Source: Rhizobium sp. SEMIA4064 (GTDB lineage Bacteria; Pseudomonadota; Alphaproteobacteria; Rhizobiales; Rhizobiaceae). From it: a stretch of 64,000 bases of DNA. Position 1 is the stretch's first letter; each line of letters starts with the position of its first letter. Below, piece by piece: positions 18,106 through 29,046 of this stretch. The stretch is taken from contig NZ_PYJN01000022.1 of the NCBI RefSeq assembly GCF_003025035.1, forward strand, positions 372,001 through 436,000. Direction: 5' to 3'. Below the pieces are notes generated by a model. The model had not been told where the DNA came from. It made no database searches and saw only the letters and a list, made by a program, of their open reading frames with translations. The translations under genes and the position numbers were made by a program.

Positions 18106-19152
18106 TCAGCTAGCGGCCAGCTTTGACAAATGGCCGAAACGAAGCCTGTACTGGGCGGGCGTCAGGCCGGTCTTGCGTCGGAACAGGCGGTTCAGAAAGC
18201 TAACGTCCTCGTAGCCGACCTCGTCGGCTATGGCTTCCACACTCATCTCACTCGTCTCAAGCAGTTGCTTGGCTTCCTCAATCCGAACCGCATGGAGATA
18301 ATCGATCGGCTTCATCCCGGTCGCCTTCGTGAAACGACGAAGGAAGGATCGTTCGGGCAATCCGGATCGTGCGATGATCGATGCGATCGGCGCACGTGTC
18401 CGGTAGTGGAGCGCCAGCCATTCCTGACAACTGCCGATCATAGGATCGTCCGAGCAGCGGCGACAGGTAAGAGATGCGAATGGCTGCTGGCCAAGGTCAT
18501 GCCACTGCAGCATATAGACCTTGGCGACCTCGATCGCCTCCTTCAGCCCCACGAATCTCGCGATGACATAGAGTGCGAGATCCTGCCAGCTCGAACCTCC
18601 TCCGGCCATGACGATCCGCTCACCTTCGCCCGTGAGAACGAGGGAACGGTTGATGTTCACGTGCACACGAGGATAATTGTCCGCCAACGTCGAGACATAG
18701 CCCCAATGTATGGTCGCCTCGCAATCCGAGAGCAATCCCGCTTCGCCGAACAGGACTGCCCCGGAGCACGCGCTCGCAAGGAATGATCCACGTTGGTAGT
18801 TTTCGGCCAGCCATTGCGCTTCGGGATCATATTGGCCGGAGACGCTTTCGCCTGGGTTCACGAAGAAGTCGGGAATGCAGACGATGTCTGGCGACGGGCA
18901 GTCATGTAGGGCGAAGTCTGGATGGATCCGCACCTCGTTTATCGCCCGAAAATTCTCGACGCTTCTAGCGACGACATAAGGCCGCATCCGTGCCTCGCAG
19001 ATCTCGCCCCTGGTTATGAACGGCCAGTCGCGACCGGGCGACGAGAACAGATCGAGCATGCCGTAGAGGGTCGAGGCCGTCGCCGCGGGGACGGCGAGTA
19101 TCGCGACGTTCAGTGGTCGATCGCCTGCGGACATCGAAATCACCCCCATCAA
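18106..19152 (-). CDS. GlxA-type AraC-family regulator with DJ-1/PfpI domain
   Basis: 348 residues. The N-terminal ~200 residues are a class-I glutamine-amidotransferase-like DJ-1/PfpI fold with ASACSGAVLFGEAG (nucleophile-elbow Cys position) and MAGGGSSWQDLALYVIARFVG. The C-terminal ~100 residues are an AraC HTH pair (IASIIARSGLPERSFLRRFTK and VEAIADEVGYEDVSFLNRLF). Such proteins sense small metabolites and usually control a neighbouring enzyme gene. It is divergent from the flavin oxidase gene at 19251 with only 98 bases between, so it probably regulates that gene. Effector unknown. Confidence 0.87.
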   Translation of the reverse strand: MMGVISMSAGDRPLNVAILAVPAATASTLYGMLDLFSSPGRDWPFITRGEICEARMRPYVVARSVENFRAINEVRIHPDFALHDCPSPDIVCIPDFFVNPGESVSGQYDPEAQWLAENYQRGSFLASACSGAVLFGEAGLLSDCEATIHWGYVSTLADNYPRVHVNINRSLVLTGEGERIVMAGGGSSWQDLALYVIARFVGLKEAIEVAKVYMLQWHDLGQQPFASLTCRRCSDDPMIGSCQEWLALHYRTRAPIASIIARSGLPERSFLRRFTKATGMKPIDYLHAVRIEEAKQLLETSEMSVEAIADEVGYEDVSFLNRLFRRKTGLTPAQYRLRFGHLSKLAAS

Positions 19153-19250
19153 ATGGCGGAAATCACCAGGTCATGGCATTTATAGCTTTAGCACCTCATC
19201 CGACGTTGAACTAGCTTTGAGACATTTCGGGCAGAAGGCGGAGGTTCGAC

Positions 19251-20645
19251 ATGTCGACTGACCAGCTACGCAATGGCTTTCGCGGAGAACTGCTGGAGCC
19301 TGATGACGCCGGATATGAGCAGGCCAGGATCGTCTGGAACGGCATGATCGACAGGCGGCCGGCGGTGATCGCGCGGTGTCGCAACGCCGCCGACGTCGTT
19401 CTCGCCGTAAACTATGCCCGGGAACACGATCTCCTGATCGCCGTGCGAGGCGGCGGCCACAACGTCGCGGGATACGCTGTCTGCGATCGCGGGATGATGA
19501 TCGACTTGTCGCAGATGAACTCCGTGCGCGTGCCTCCCGAACTCGATCGCGTGTTCGTGGAAGGAGGCGCGACCTGGGGCGACGTCGACGCGGCCACGAC
19601 GCCGTTCGGCAGGGCCACTCCCGGCGGCCTCATTTCCGCGACCGGCGTCGCTGGCCTCGCCCTTGTCGGCGGCATCGGCTGGCTGCGGGGAAAGCATGGA
19701 TTGAGTTGCGACAACATAATCTCGGTGGAATTGGTGACCGCCGACGGGCGCTTGGTTCGCGCCAGCGCAGCGGAAAATCCAGATCTCTTCTGGGCGCTTA
19801 GAGGCGGAGGCGGCAATTTCGGTGTCGTCGTCAATTTCGAGTTCATGCTCCATGAGATCCCGCCGCTGCTCATGTTCTGCGCGCCAGTCTATCCGGAGGA
19901 GAGAGCCGTGGAGGTACTCGCCCTGTGGCGCGACTATATGGCGGGGGCGCCCGACGAAGTCACAGGATTGGCCGAGTTCTCCACGGTCCCCGACGATCCG
20001 GCCTATCCGCAGAATTGTTGGGGCCGCAGGGTATTGAGCTTGGCGACAGTCTACGACGGTCCGGCGGAGACCGGCGAGCTGGTCACGATGCCGCTTCGTC
20101 AGTTCGGTGAACCCCTGATGGATTTCAGCGACCGCCTGCCATACCGCACCCTGCAGACGCTCTATGATGGTCTTTTTCCAAAAGGGCGCGACCGGTGCTA
20201 CTGGAAGTCCACCTATCTCGCGCATCTAAGGCAGGAGACGATCGAGGCGATTGCGGCTGGACTGGACAGACGGCCATCGGAGATGACATTCGCATCCATC
20301 TGGAAGTTTGGTGGACAGTTGGGCCGCGTCGCCGCCGACGCCACCGCCTTCGGCGACAGGTCCATGCCCTTCATGCTTAGCCTCGACGCCATTTGGTCGT
20401 CGCCGTCGAACGATGAAGCCAACATCGCATGGGTGAAGTCGGTTTGGAACGACATGCAGGTTCATGGCACCGGGAGGAGTTACCTGAACTTCCCGGGCCT
20501 CGGGGAGGCCCAAAATCTTGTAAGGGACGCCTTTGGGCCTGATGTCTTCGAGCGACTTCTGCGGATCAAGAGAAAATACGATCCGGGCAATCTGTTTCGA
20601 ATGAATCAGAACATCTGCGAGCAGCAGCAAGCTTTAATGGGCTAG
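19251..20645 (+). CDS. FAD-binding berberine-bridge-type oxidoreductase
   Basis: 464 residues. The PCMH FAD-binding domain contains VRGGGHNVAGYAVCDRG (His and nearby Cys positions used for covalent flavin in BBE enzymes) and later GGIGWLRGKHGLSCDN, where Cys could be a second flavin tether. The C-terminal BBE domain ends YDPGNLFRMNQNI. These enzymes oxidise sugars, aldonates or aromatic alcohols with O2, making H2O2. It lacks an obvious signal peptide, so it is probably cytoplasmic. It is divergent from, and probably controlled by, the GlxA-type regulator. Substrate is not evident. Confidence 0.86.
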   Translation: MSTDQLRNGFRGELLEPDDAGYEQARIVWNGMIDRRPAVIARCRNAADVVLAVNYAREHDLLIAVRGGGHNVAGYAVCDRGMMIDLSQMNSVRVPPELDRVFVEGGATWGDVDAATTPFGRATPGGLISATGVAGLALVGGIGWLRGKHGLSCDNIISVELVTADGRLVRASAAENPDLFWALRGGGGNFGVVVNFEFMLHEIPPLLMFCAPVYPEERAVEVLALWRDYMAGAPDEVTGLAEFSTVPDDPAYPQNCWGRRVLSLATVYDGPAETGELVTMPLRQFGEPLMDFSDRLPYRTLQTLYDGLFPKGRDRCYWKSTYLAHLRQETIEAIAAGLDRRPSEMTFASIWKFGGQLGRVAADATAFGDRSMPFMLSLDAIWSSPSNDEANIAWVKSVWNDMQVHGTGRSYLNFPGLGEAQNLVRDAFGPDVFERLLRIKRKYDPGNLFRMNQNICEQQQALMG

Positions 20646-20842
20646 AGAGCCGGCCAACTCTATTTCGCCGGAGGCGAATGCGAGAAGATCGCACCATGGC
20701 GACATGGCGCAAAATGTCACCATGACAAGAAATCTTCGGGACAAGAGTGACGTTCCGACGATTCCATGGCAAGTCTGGCGCCAATTGCAGTTTCAGGCAC
20801 GCGGAATAGGCCGCGTCGTCTGAAATCCTGCGGAGCCATCCC

Positions 20843-21484
20843 ATGCATGAGGCACTTGCCTATCTGCCGCAGATCCTGCCGGCCTATATTGCCTATCTCA
20901 TTGCCGTCGTCAGTCCCGGACCGGCGATCATGGCCATCATCGCAACGTCGATGACGCATGGCCGTAAGGCGGGCATGACAATTTCGCTTGGCATTTTCGG
21001 TGGTTCGCTGACCTGGGCGACCGCTGCCGCCGCCGGGCTTGCCACGCTGTTGCAGACCTATGCGATGGCACTCGAGATCCTGAAGATTTTTGGCGGGCTC
21101 TATTTGCTCTATCTCGCCTACAAGGCATTTCGCGCGGTGCGGGCAAGCGGCGACTTGCCGGCCGTCAAGGAAGAAACAAGAAGCCCCAGCTTTAAGTCGC
21201 TGATCCTGCGCGGCTACGGCATTCACGTCACCAATCCGAAAGCGATCTTCGCCTGGCTCGCCATCATCGCGCTGGGCATGCCGCAGGGCGCACCGGCCTC
21301 CGTCGCCGTGCTGATCATCGCAGTCTGCTGCACGACCGGTTTTGTCGTGTTCATGGGCTACGCGGCGCTGTTCTCCACGCCGCATGCCTTGAAAATCTAC
21401 AGGAATGCACGCCGGTGGATCGAAGGCGCCATGGCTGGCTTCTATTGCTTCGCCGGAATCAAACTTTTGACCAGCAATATCTGA
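20843..21484 (+). CDS. LysE/RhtB family amino-acid exporter
   Basis: 213 residues with six hydrophobic helices. It begins MHEALAYLPQILPAYIAYLIAV and shows the family motif SPGPAIMAIIATSMTHGRKAG (about residue 24-45), then WATAAAAGLATLL and GGLYLLYLAYKAFRAV. LysE/RhtB proteins export amino acids such as lysine, threonine or homoserine across the inner membrane by proton exchange. The substrate cannot be read from the sequence. It stands between the oxidase gene and convergent ispG; the two stops are 33 bases apart with a GC-rich hairpin. Confidence 0.88.
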   Translation: MHEALAYLPQILPAYIAYLIAVVSPGPAIMAIIATSMTHGRKAGMTISLGIFGGSLTWATAAAAGLATLLQTYAMALEILKIFGGLYLLYLAYKAFRAVRASGDLPAVKEETRSPSFKSLILRGYGIHVTNPKAIFAWLAIIALGMPQGAPASVAVLIIAVCCTTGFVVFMGYAALFSTPHALKIYRNARRWIEGAMAGFYCFAGIKLLTSNI

Positions 21485-21517
21485 GGCCAAGTATCTGAGG
21501 GCAGATCCAGCGGCGGA

Positions 21518-22771
<1,254 letters not shown>

Positions 22772-22900
22772 GGAGAACTCTCGTTAGCCTCGGGAAATGG
22801 GTGCCTTTCAGGTGGATCACGGAGCGGTCGTTGTCAACCGCTTCGGGCATCACTTTTGCTCAGGCGAAAGCATGGTCGATAGCAGGCGAAAGCGACCAAA

Positions 22901-24100
22901 TTAATGCGAGCCGCCGCCGATGCCATCGGCATAACGCGCCAAGGACGACAGCGCCAGCACGACAAGCAGCAGGACCGGCAACGCCATCAAAACCGGCGAG
23001 AAGCCGACGTGTTCGGCAGCAAAGCCGATCGCAGACGGGGCGACCAGCATGCCGGAATAGCCCATGGTGGTGACGACGGAGATGCCGATGCCCGGCTGCA
23101 GCCCCGGAATATTGCCCGCAGCCGAAAAGGCGATCGGCACCATGTTGGAAATGCCGATGCCGCATAGCGCGAAACCGACAATGGCCAGCTCTGCATTCGG
23201 CGCCAGCGCCGCGAGCAACATGCCGACAATCGCAAAGACCGTGCAGACACGCAGCGTCTTGACGGCGCCCAGCCGGTCGCGAACGAAATCACCGGCAAAA
23301 CGCATCGTTGCCATGGTGAGCGAGAAGGCGGCGAAGCCGAAGCCCGACAGCGTTACCGATGCGCCCTTTTCCTGGCCGAGATAGAGCGCGCTCCAGTCGA
23401 GCACCGCCCCTTCCGGGATCATGCAGAACAGCGCCATCATGCCAAGCAGCCAGGGCAGCGGGATCATCGGCAACCGCGCCTTCGGCTTTGCCTCATCCGG
23501 ATGCGGCTGGTCACCGAGGATCATCGGCCAGGCGACGGCGAGAAAGAGAAGAGCAAGGGCGGTGGAGACTTCGGCATGGCCGAGCACGCCCCAGCGCGAG
23601 ATCAGAAAACCGCCGATCGCCGAGCCAATGAGACCACCGAGGCTCCAGAAGGCATGGCAGGACGACATGATCGCCCGATGCATGGATTTCTCCACCGATA
23701 CGGCATTGGCGTTCATCGCCACATCCATGGCGCCGATGAAGCCGCCGAACAGGAAGAGAGCGATCGCGGCGGTCCAGACATTCTGGGTGACGGTCAAGGC
23801 GAGCAGCATCGGCAGCAGCAGCACGGCAAAAGCCTTGACGACGATCTTCGAGCCGCGCCCTGCAATCTGCGCACCCGCCATCGGCATCATTACCAGCGAC
23901 CCCAGGCCGAAGACCAGGATCATCAGGCCGAGTTCGAATTTGGTCAGTTGCAGCCGCTCGGCGAACTCCGGAATCTTTGGCGCCCAGCAGCCGACGGTGA
24001 AGCCATTCATCAAAAATAGCAGGGAAACGGCGGCGCGAGATTTTGTGAAAAATCCGCTTCTACGAGCCTGAAAGCTACCGGATCGTGTCATATCATCCAT
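22901..24100 (-). CDS. MFS transporter
   Basis: 399 residues, about 12 predicted helices. Helix 1 begins LLFLMNGFTVGCWAPKIPEF; the loop MNANAVSVEKSMHRAIMSSCHAFWSLGGLIGS is typical of a sugar/fucose-like or YbjJ-type MFS subgroup. The centre has a basic cytoplasmic loop (HPDEAKPKARLPM). The N-terminus has MDDMTRSGSFQARR, so ATG 24100 or 24091. Substrate unknown, efflux or sugar uptake both possible. It starts some 250 bases from the divergent DMT gene, giving a shared regulatory region. Confidence 0.83.
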   Translation of the reverse strand: MDDMTRSGSFQARRSGFFTKSRAAVSLLFLMNGFTVGCWAPKIPEFAERLQLTKFELGLMILVFGLGSLVMMPMAGAQIAGRGSKIVVKAFAVLLLPMLLALTVTQNVWTAAIALFLFGGFIGAMDVAMNANAVSVEKSMHRAIMSSCHAFWSLGGLIGSAIGGFLISRWGVLGHAEVSTALALLFLAVAWPMILGDQPHPDEAKPKARLPMIPLPWLLGMMALFCMIPEGAVLDWSALYLGQEKGASVTLSGFGFAAFSLTMATMRFAGDFVRDRLGAVKTLRVCTVFAIVGMLLAALAPNAELAIVGFALCGIGISNMVPIAFSAAGNIPGLQPGIGISVVTTMGYSGMLVAPSAIGFAAEHVGFSPVLMALPVLLLVVLALSSLARYADGIGGGSH

Positions 24101-24354
24101 AAGAAATCCCCCAAATCGGTGGCCGCAGGATATTTAAATCGATTAGAATCTCAATATCCGAAAAGACTCACATTGGTCACGTTTCGTCTCCGCCTGTTAA
24201 ATCGGAGGCAAGGAAGTCACAACCGCAAATAATATTATGAACCCGGTCTACCCCGCCCATATGGCCTATTGACGGCGAAAAACTAGGCTCCTATCGGTTG
24301 AGCCTTAAAAGAGTTTTCGGCCGGCCTGCTTCGAGCCATTCCCCTGGTGCTTCC

Positions 24355-25227
24355 GTGAAAAACCCCATCAGCTACGGCATCCTGCTTACGGTGTTTGCCT
24401 ACATGCTGTTCACTGCCCATGATTCGGTGGTGAAACTGCTCGTCACCGACATTCCGGTCTGGCAGATCCTCTTCTGGCGCAGTTGCACCATCCTTGCCGG
24501 CTGCTTCCTCTTCGAGGGGCCGGCACTGGTGCGCAAGGTCCGCCGCTCGCCGATCATCAAGCCGATGATCGTGCGCAGCATATTGCTGGTGATCGCCTGG
24601 ACTTCCTACTATTCCGCCGCCCGCTACCTGCAGCTCGCCGAAGTAACGACGCTTTACTACGCCGCCCCGGTCGTCGGCACGATTCTCGCGACCTTCGTGC
24701 TCCGCGAGAAGGTCAGCTTCGTCCGCTGGATGGCGGTTGGCCTCGGCTTTTGCGGCGTGGTGATCGCCTCCAATCCAGTCGGCCTGTCGATCTCCTGGCC
24801 CGTCTATCTAGCGCTGCAGGCCGCCGTGCTCTGGGCAACCGGCATGGTACTGCTGCGCAAGACCGCGCTGCACGAGAAGAGCCATATCCAGATGGCCGTC
24901 TCGAACATCATCTTCATCCTGTTGACCGCCACCATGGCCATCCTGCATTGGCATACGCCAAGCGCCTATCAGGTGCTGCTGCTTTTCGGCGGCGGCGTCA
25001 TCGCCGGCGCGGGACAGCTTGCCCTGTTCGAAGGCATGCGGCAGGCTCCGGTCTCCGTGCTGGCGCCGTTCGAATATACCTCGCTCATCTCAGCCTTCCT
25101 GCTCGGCTTCCTGATCTGGGGCGATATCCCGAAGGCCAACACCTTCGTCGGCGCAGCCTTCATCCTCAGCGCCGGCCTGATCATCATCGTCAGCGAGCGG
25201 ATGAAGGGAAGAGTAGCAACCGTTTGA
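24355..25227 (+). CDS. DMT superfamily (EamA) transporter
   Basis: About 290 residues from GTG 24355 (VKNPISYGILLTVFAYMLF), or 309 from TTG 24298; neither has a strong ribosome site. Ten helices in two EamA halves: first half HDSVVKLLVTDIPVWQILFW ... YLQLAEVTTLYYAAPVVGT, second half LQAAVLWATGMVLLR ... LAPFEYTSLISAFLLGFLIWG. The fold covers exporters of amino acids and metabolites (RhaT/EamA). Substrate unknown. It is divergent from the MFS gene, and both may answer to the same stimulus. Confidence 0.8.
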   Translation: MKNPISYGILLTVFAYMLFTAHDSVVKLLVTDIPVWQILFWRSCTILAGCFLFEGPALVRKVRRSPIIKPMIVRSILLVIAWTSYYSAARYLQLAEVTTLYYAAPVVGTILATFVLREKVSFVRWMAVGLGFCGVVIASNPVGLSISWPVYLALQAAVLWATGMVLLRKTALHEKSHIQMAVSNIIFILLTATMAILHWHTPSAYQVLLLFGGGVIAGAGQLALFEGMRQAPVSVLAPFEYTSLISAFLLGFLIWGDIPKANTFVGAAFILSAGLIIIVSERMKGRVATV

Positions 25228-25371
25228 GGTGGAGCAGATAGCGGTTTCTGAGGCTCGTTATGCACTGTCGCTTCTGTTGGCCATACGCGCGACTCGACGG
25301 CAATCACGATCCGGCCGACCGGCGGCTCTGCGCCACCGGCAGCCATTCCGATAGATAGTTTTACGCCATCA

Positions 25372-25884
25372 CTAGTATGGCGCAACGCACGGCCGTCGCG
25401 GACCGTAAGAGGGCTGGAACGTGTCGTCGTAAGCCCTGTAGGACCGATAACGCGCATAGCACCAGCGCACATGCCCACTGCCACCATAATAGGCCCGGCG
25501 GTAGTACCGTGGTGCGTAGTAGTACCGCGGCGCGTAATAGCCCGAACCATAGTAGGACGGGCCGTAATAGCCTGGGTCGTAGTAGCCAGAGCCATAATAA
25601 CCAGAGCCGTAGTAATTCGGCTGCGCCAGCAGCCCGCCGATTAGTGCGCCTGCGGCGAGGCCGCCAAGCGCCCAGCCCCAGTTGTCGCCATGGTGGTGAT
25701 GATAGTACCCGCCATATCCGCCGTATCCACCATGATAGTATCCGCCGTGACCGCCATGATAGTCCACCGGCTGCGCCTTCGGCGCCTCGACCTTCGGAAT
25801 GACAATGGTCGGAAACGCCAGGGCCGGCGAGACGCTCATCAACGTCGTCGCGAGCGACAAGGCAACGATTGCTAGCCTCTTCAT
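25372..25884 (-). CDS. BA14K family protein with tyrosine/glycine repeats
   Basis: 170 residues. A Sec signal peptide (MKRLAIVALSLATTLMSVSP, then ALA) is followed by a His/Gly/Tyr-rich region with HGGYYHGGYGGY, a glycine-zipper-like helix (WALGGLAAGALIGGLLA), and repeats of YYGSGYY/YYAPRYY. The end HVRWCYARYRSYRAYDDT...GPRRPC matches the BA14K motif named after a Brucella immunoreactive protein and common in Rhizobiales. It is likely exported and envelope-associated. ATG 25884 gives the signal peptide; the longer frame is not needed. Immediately upstream the divergent GNAT gene begins 160 bases away. Confidence 0.83.
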   Translation of the reverse strand: MKRLAIVALSLATTLMSVSPALAFPTIVIPKVEAPKAQPVDYHGGHGGYYHGGYGGYGGYYHHHHGDNWGWALGGLAAGALIGGLLAQPNYYGSGYYGSGYYDPGYYGPSYYGSGYYAPRYYYAPRYYRRAYYGGSGHVRWCYARYRSYRAYDDTFQPSYGPRRPCVAPY

Positions 25885-26044
25885 TGACTTCACCTTTCCG
25901 TCTAAATCGCAGCCGGACATTATAGCGCGGAAAGGGCCATATGGCACTTAATTTCCAGGCCGGCGGCAGCGCCTATAGGGCCGACTTTTGTGGCCATTTC
26001 GCACCGGCGGGACGCTTCATTCCATCCGGCGTGGAACCAATGTT

Positions 26045-26524
26045 ATGAATGGACTTATGATGACGCGCGAACCTGGACCCCAAGACAAGGATTGGATCGT
26101 CAAGCTCCTCACGGAACGATGGGGCGACACGAAGGTCGTCGCTCATGACGAGACTTTTGATCTACTGGATCTGCCGGCTCTCGTCGTTGATCCTGACCAG
26201 GGATTGGCAACCTACCGGATGCAAGGCAATGAGGCGGAACTGATGTCGCTGGATGCTGTTCGCCCCGGTCAGGGCGTGGGAACGGCCTTGATCGACGCTC
26301 TGGCCGATCAGTTGCGTCGGCAAGGCCTATCCGCACTCTGGGTCATGACCACGAACGACAATCTCGATGCTCTCCGCTTTTACCAACGCCGAGGTTTTGA
26401 ACTTCGGCGGGTTCGACCTGGGGCGGTCGACAAAGCGCGGTTGCTGAAGCCAAGTATTCCAAGGATCGCCGACAACGGAATCCCCATCAGAGACGAACTC
26501 GATTTGTGCCTTCGGCTTCTTTGA
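26045..26524 (+). CDS. GNAT family N-acetyltransferase
   Basis: 159 residues. The acetyl-CoA site reads VRPGQGVGTALIDALADQLRRQG (the R/Q-x-x-G-x-G/A motif) around residue 75-98, followed by WVMTTNDNLDALRFYQRRGFEL, the typical motif B helix-strand of GNATs. It transfers an acetyl group from acetyl-CoA to an amine; the substrate could be a small molecule or protein N-terminus. ATG 26045 (MNGLMMTREPGP) is chosen over the longer frame at 25988. Stands alone before the ABC operon. Confidence 0.82.
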   Translation: MNGLMMTREPGPQDKDWIVKLLTERWGDTKVVAHDETFDLLDLPALVVDPDQGLATYRMQGNEAELMSLDAVRPGQGVGTALIDALADQLRRQGLSALWVMTTNDNLDALRFYQRRGFELRRVRPGAVDKARLLKPSIPRIADNGIPIRDELDLCLRLL

Positions 26525-26636
26525 GAAAAATATTCGCAATTGCCGATTTCTTTTGCAGTTTTCTACGCTTCACTGCCCTAGATTTTCTGCAATGTATTCA
26601 TCATCGATTGAACCGATCAAGAAACGGAAGAAAACA

Positions 26637-27410
26637 ATGAACTGGTTGAAGACTGTCGCCGCTGCCGCCCTCGTTCAGGCTGCGTTCCTGCTGCCCGCCC
26701 ATGCCGGCGATAACCTGAAGGCGATCCAGTCCGCCGGCGTCCTGAAGGTCGGCACGGAAGGCACCTATGCTCCCTTCACCTATCATGACGAAAGCGGCAA
26801 ACTCGTCGGCTTCGATGTCGAGATCGCCGAAGCGGTCGCCGGCAAGCTCGGCGTCAAGGCACAGTTTCTGGAAGGCAAGTGGGACGGCCTGATCGCCGGC
26901 CTCGACGCCAACCGTTACGACACCGTCATCAACGAAGTCGGCATTACCGATGCCCGCAAGCAGAAATATGATTTCTCCGATCCCTATATTGCTTCCAAGG
27001 CCGTGCTGATCGTCAAGGAAAGCAATAGCGACATCAAGGACTTCGCCGATCTCAAGGGCAAGAAGGCCGCGCAGTCGCTGACCAGCAATTTCGGCAAGCT
27101 CGCCACGCAGTCCGGTGCTGAACTCGTCGGCACGGATGGCTTCGACCAATCGATCCAGCTCGTGCTGACCGGCCGCGCCGATGCCACCATCAATGACAGC
27201 CTGTCCTTCTTCGATTTCAAGAAGCATAAGCCCGATGCGCCGGTGAAGATCGTCGCCCAGCAGGCCAATGCCGATTATTCCGCCGCCATCATCCGCAAGG
27301 GCGAACCGGAGCTGCAGGCTGCCATCAACAAGGCGCTGGCCGACATCAAGGCCGACGGCACCTATGCCAAGATTTCGCAGAAATACTTCGGCCAGGACGT
27401 TTCGAAGTAA
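26637..27410 (+). CDS. Polar amino-acid ABC transporter substrate-binding protein
   Basis: 257 residues. The signal peptide MNWLKTVAAAALVQAAFLLP ends at AHA; the mature protein has the SBP_bac_3 pattern VLKVGTEGTYAPFTYHDESG and GFDVEIAEAVAGKLGVK. Family members bind cystine, glutamine, histidine or arginine/lysine in the periplasm. The exact ligand is not fixed by sequence reading, though the wording resembles cystine/polar amino acid types. It is followed by a hairpin and then permease and ATPase genes, a classic three-gene cassette. ATG 26637 is chosen; the frame from 26553 is longer but has no signal-like leader. Confidence 0.9.
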   Translation: MNWLKTVAAAALVQAAFLLPAHAGDNLKAIQSAGVLKVGTEGTYAPFTYHDESGKLVGFDVEIAEAVAGKLGVKAQFLEGKWDGLIAGLDANRYDTVINEVGITDARKQKYDFSDPYIASKAVLIVKESNSDIKDFADLKGKKAAQSLTSNFGKLATQSGAELVGTDGFDQSIQLVLTGRADATINDSLSFFDFKKHKPDAPVKIVAQQANADYSAAIIRKGEPELQAAINKALADIKADGTYAKISQKYFGQDVSK

Positions 27411-27440
27411 TAGGCATAGACGCCAAATTGTGAAAAAGAT

Positions 27441-27464
27441 GCGTCCGGACCCGTTTCCGGACGC
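27441..27464 (+). terminator. Stem-loop between SBP and permease genes
   Basis: GCGTCCGGA/TCCGGACGC around CCCGTT is a 9-bp perfect stem followed by ATTCTCTT. Intergenic hairpins at this place usually act as partial terminators or mRNA 3' stabilisers that raise SBP levels over the membrane components. Confidence 0.6.
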
Positions 27465-27491
27465 ATTCTCTTATTGAAAGGCCGCTTTTTC

Positions 27492-28168
27492 GTGCAGCAC
27501 TGGTTGCAATTGTGGTGGGAGTCTCTGGGCACGCTGCTTTGGGCGGGGCTCGTCTTCACCATCCCGCTCACCCTGATCACTTTCGTTCTCGGCTTGCTGC
27601 TCGGCCTGCTCACCGCCGTCACGCGGCTTTTCGGCCCGCGCCCGCTCGTCGCCGTTGCACGCTTCTACGTCTGGGTGATCCGCGGCACGCCGCTGCTGGT
27701 GCAGCTCTACGTCATCTTCTACGGCCTGCCGAACATCGGCATCCTGCTCGACGCCTTTCCGGCCGCTGTGATCGGCTTCACGCTGAGTGTCGGCGCCTAT
27801 ACGTCGGAGATCATCCGCGCCGTGATCTCCTCCGTTCCGAAGGGACAATGGGAAGCCGCCTATTCCATCGGCATGAGCTGGCGCCAGGCGATGAGCCGCA
27901 CCATCCTGCCGCAGGCTGCGCGCGTCGCCGTGCCGCCGCTGTCGAACACCTTCATCTCGCTCGTCAAGGATACGTCGCTTGCCGCGGCGATCACCGTGCC
28001 GGAGCTGTTTATGGCAGCACAGCGTATCGTGGCAACGACCTATGAGCCGCTGATCCTCTATATCGAAGCGGCCCTGATCTATCTTGCCATGAGTTCTGTC
28101 CTGTCAATGCTACAGGTCTCTCTCGAACGCCGTTTCGCCCGCTATGGCGGCACGCTGGAGGCGCAGAC

Positions 28169-28172
<4 letters not shown>
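27492..28172 (+). CDS. Amino-acid ABC transporter permease
   Basis: 226 residues from GTG 27492 (VQHWLQLWWESLGTLLWAGL), or 232 from TTG 27474; AAAGG ten bases before the GTG favours it. It has about five helices and the His/Glu/Asp-family permease signature with the cytoplasmic EAA loop (WEAAYSIGMSWRQAMSRTILPQA). It forms the inner-membrane channel together with itself as a homodimer or with a second permease that is not encoded here. It overlaps the ATPase gene by four bases (ATGA), so translation is coupled. Confidence 0.9.
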
Positions 28173-28930
<758 letters not shown>

Positions 28931-28938
28931 GGGAAAAA

Positions 28939-29024
28939 CCCTCGCCCCATCGGGGATCCGAAGGGTGGGTTGAGACCCGTGGCTCGACCCCGGTATGGGT
29001 CGCGTGGAACGCGTGGGGTGAGGG
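28939..29024. repeat. RIME-like mosaic element
   Basis: The ends CCCTCGCCCCA (28939) and TGGGGTGAGGG (29014) are inverted with one G-T pair. The centre (GGGTTGAGACCCGTGGCTCG) shows a small internal inverted repeat. It sits between convergent genes, like the copies near phaR and ndvA. Confidence 0.6.
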
Positions 29025-29046
29025 GGCAGGAAAAGGGCCAAGTATG

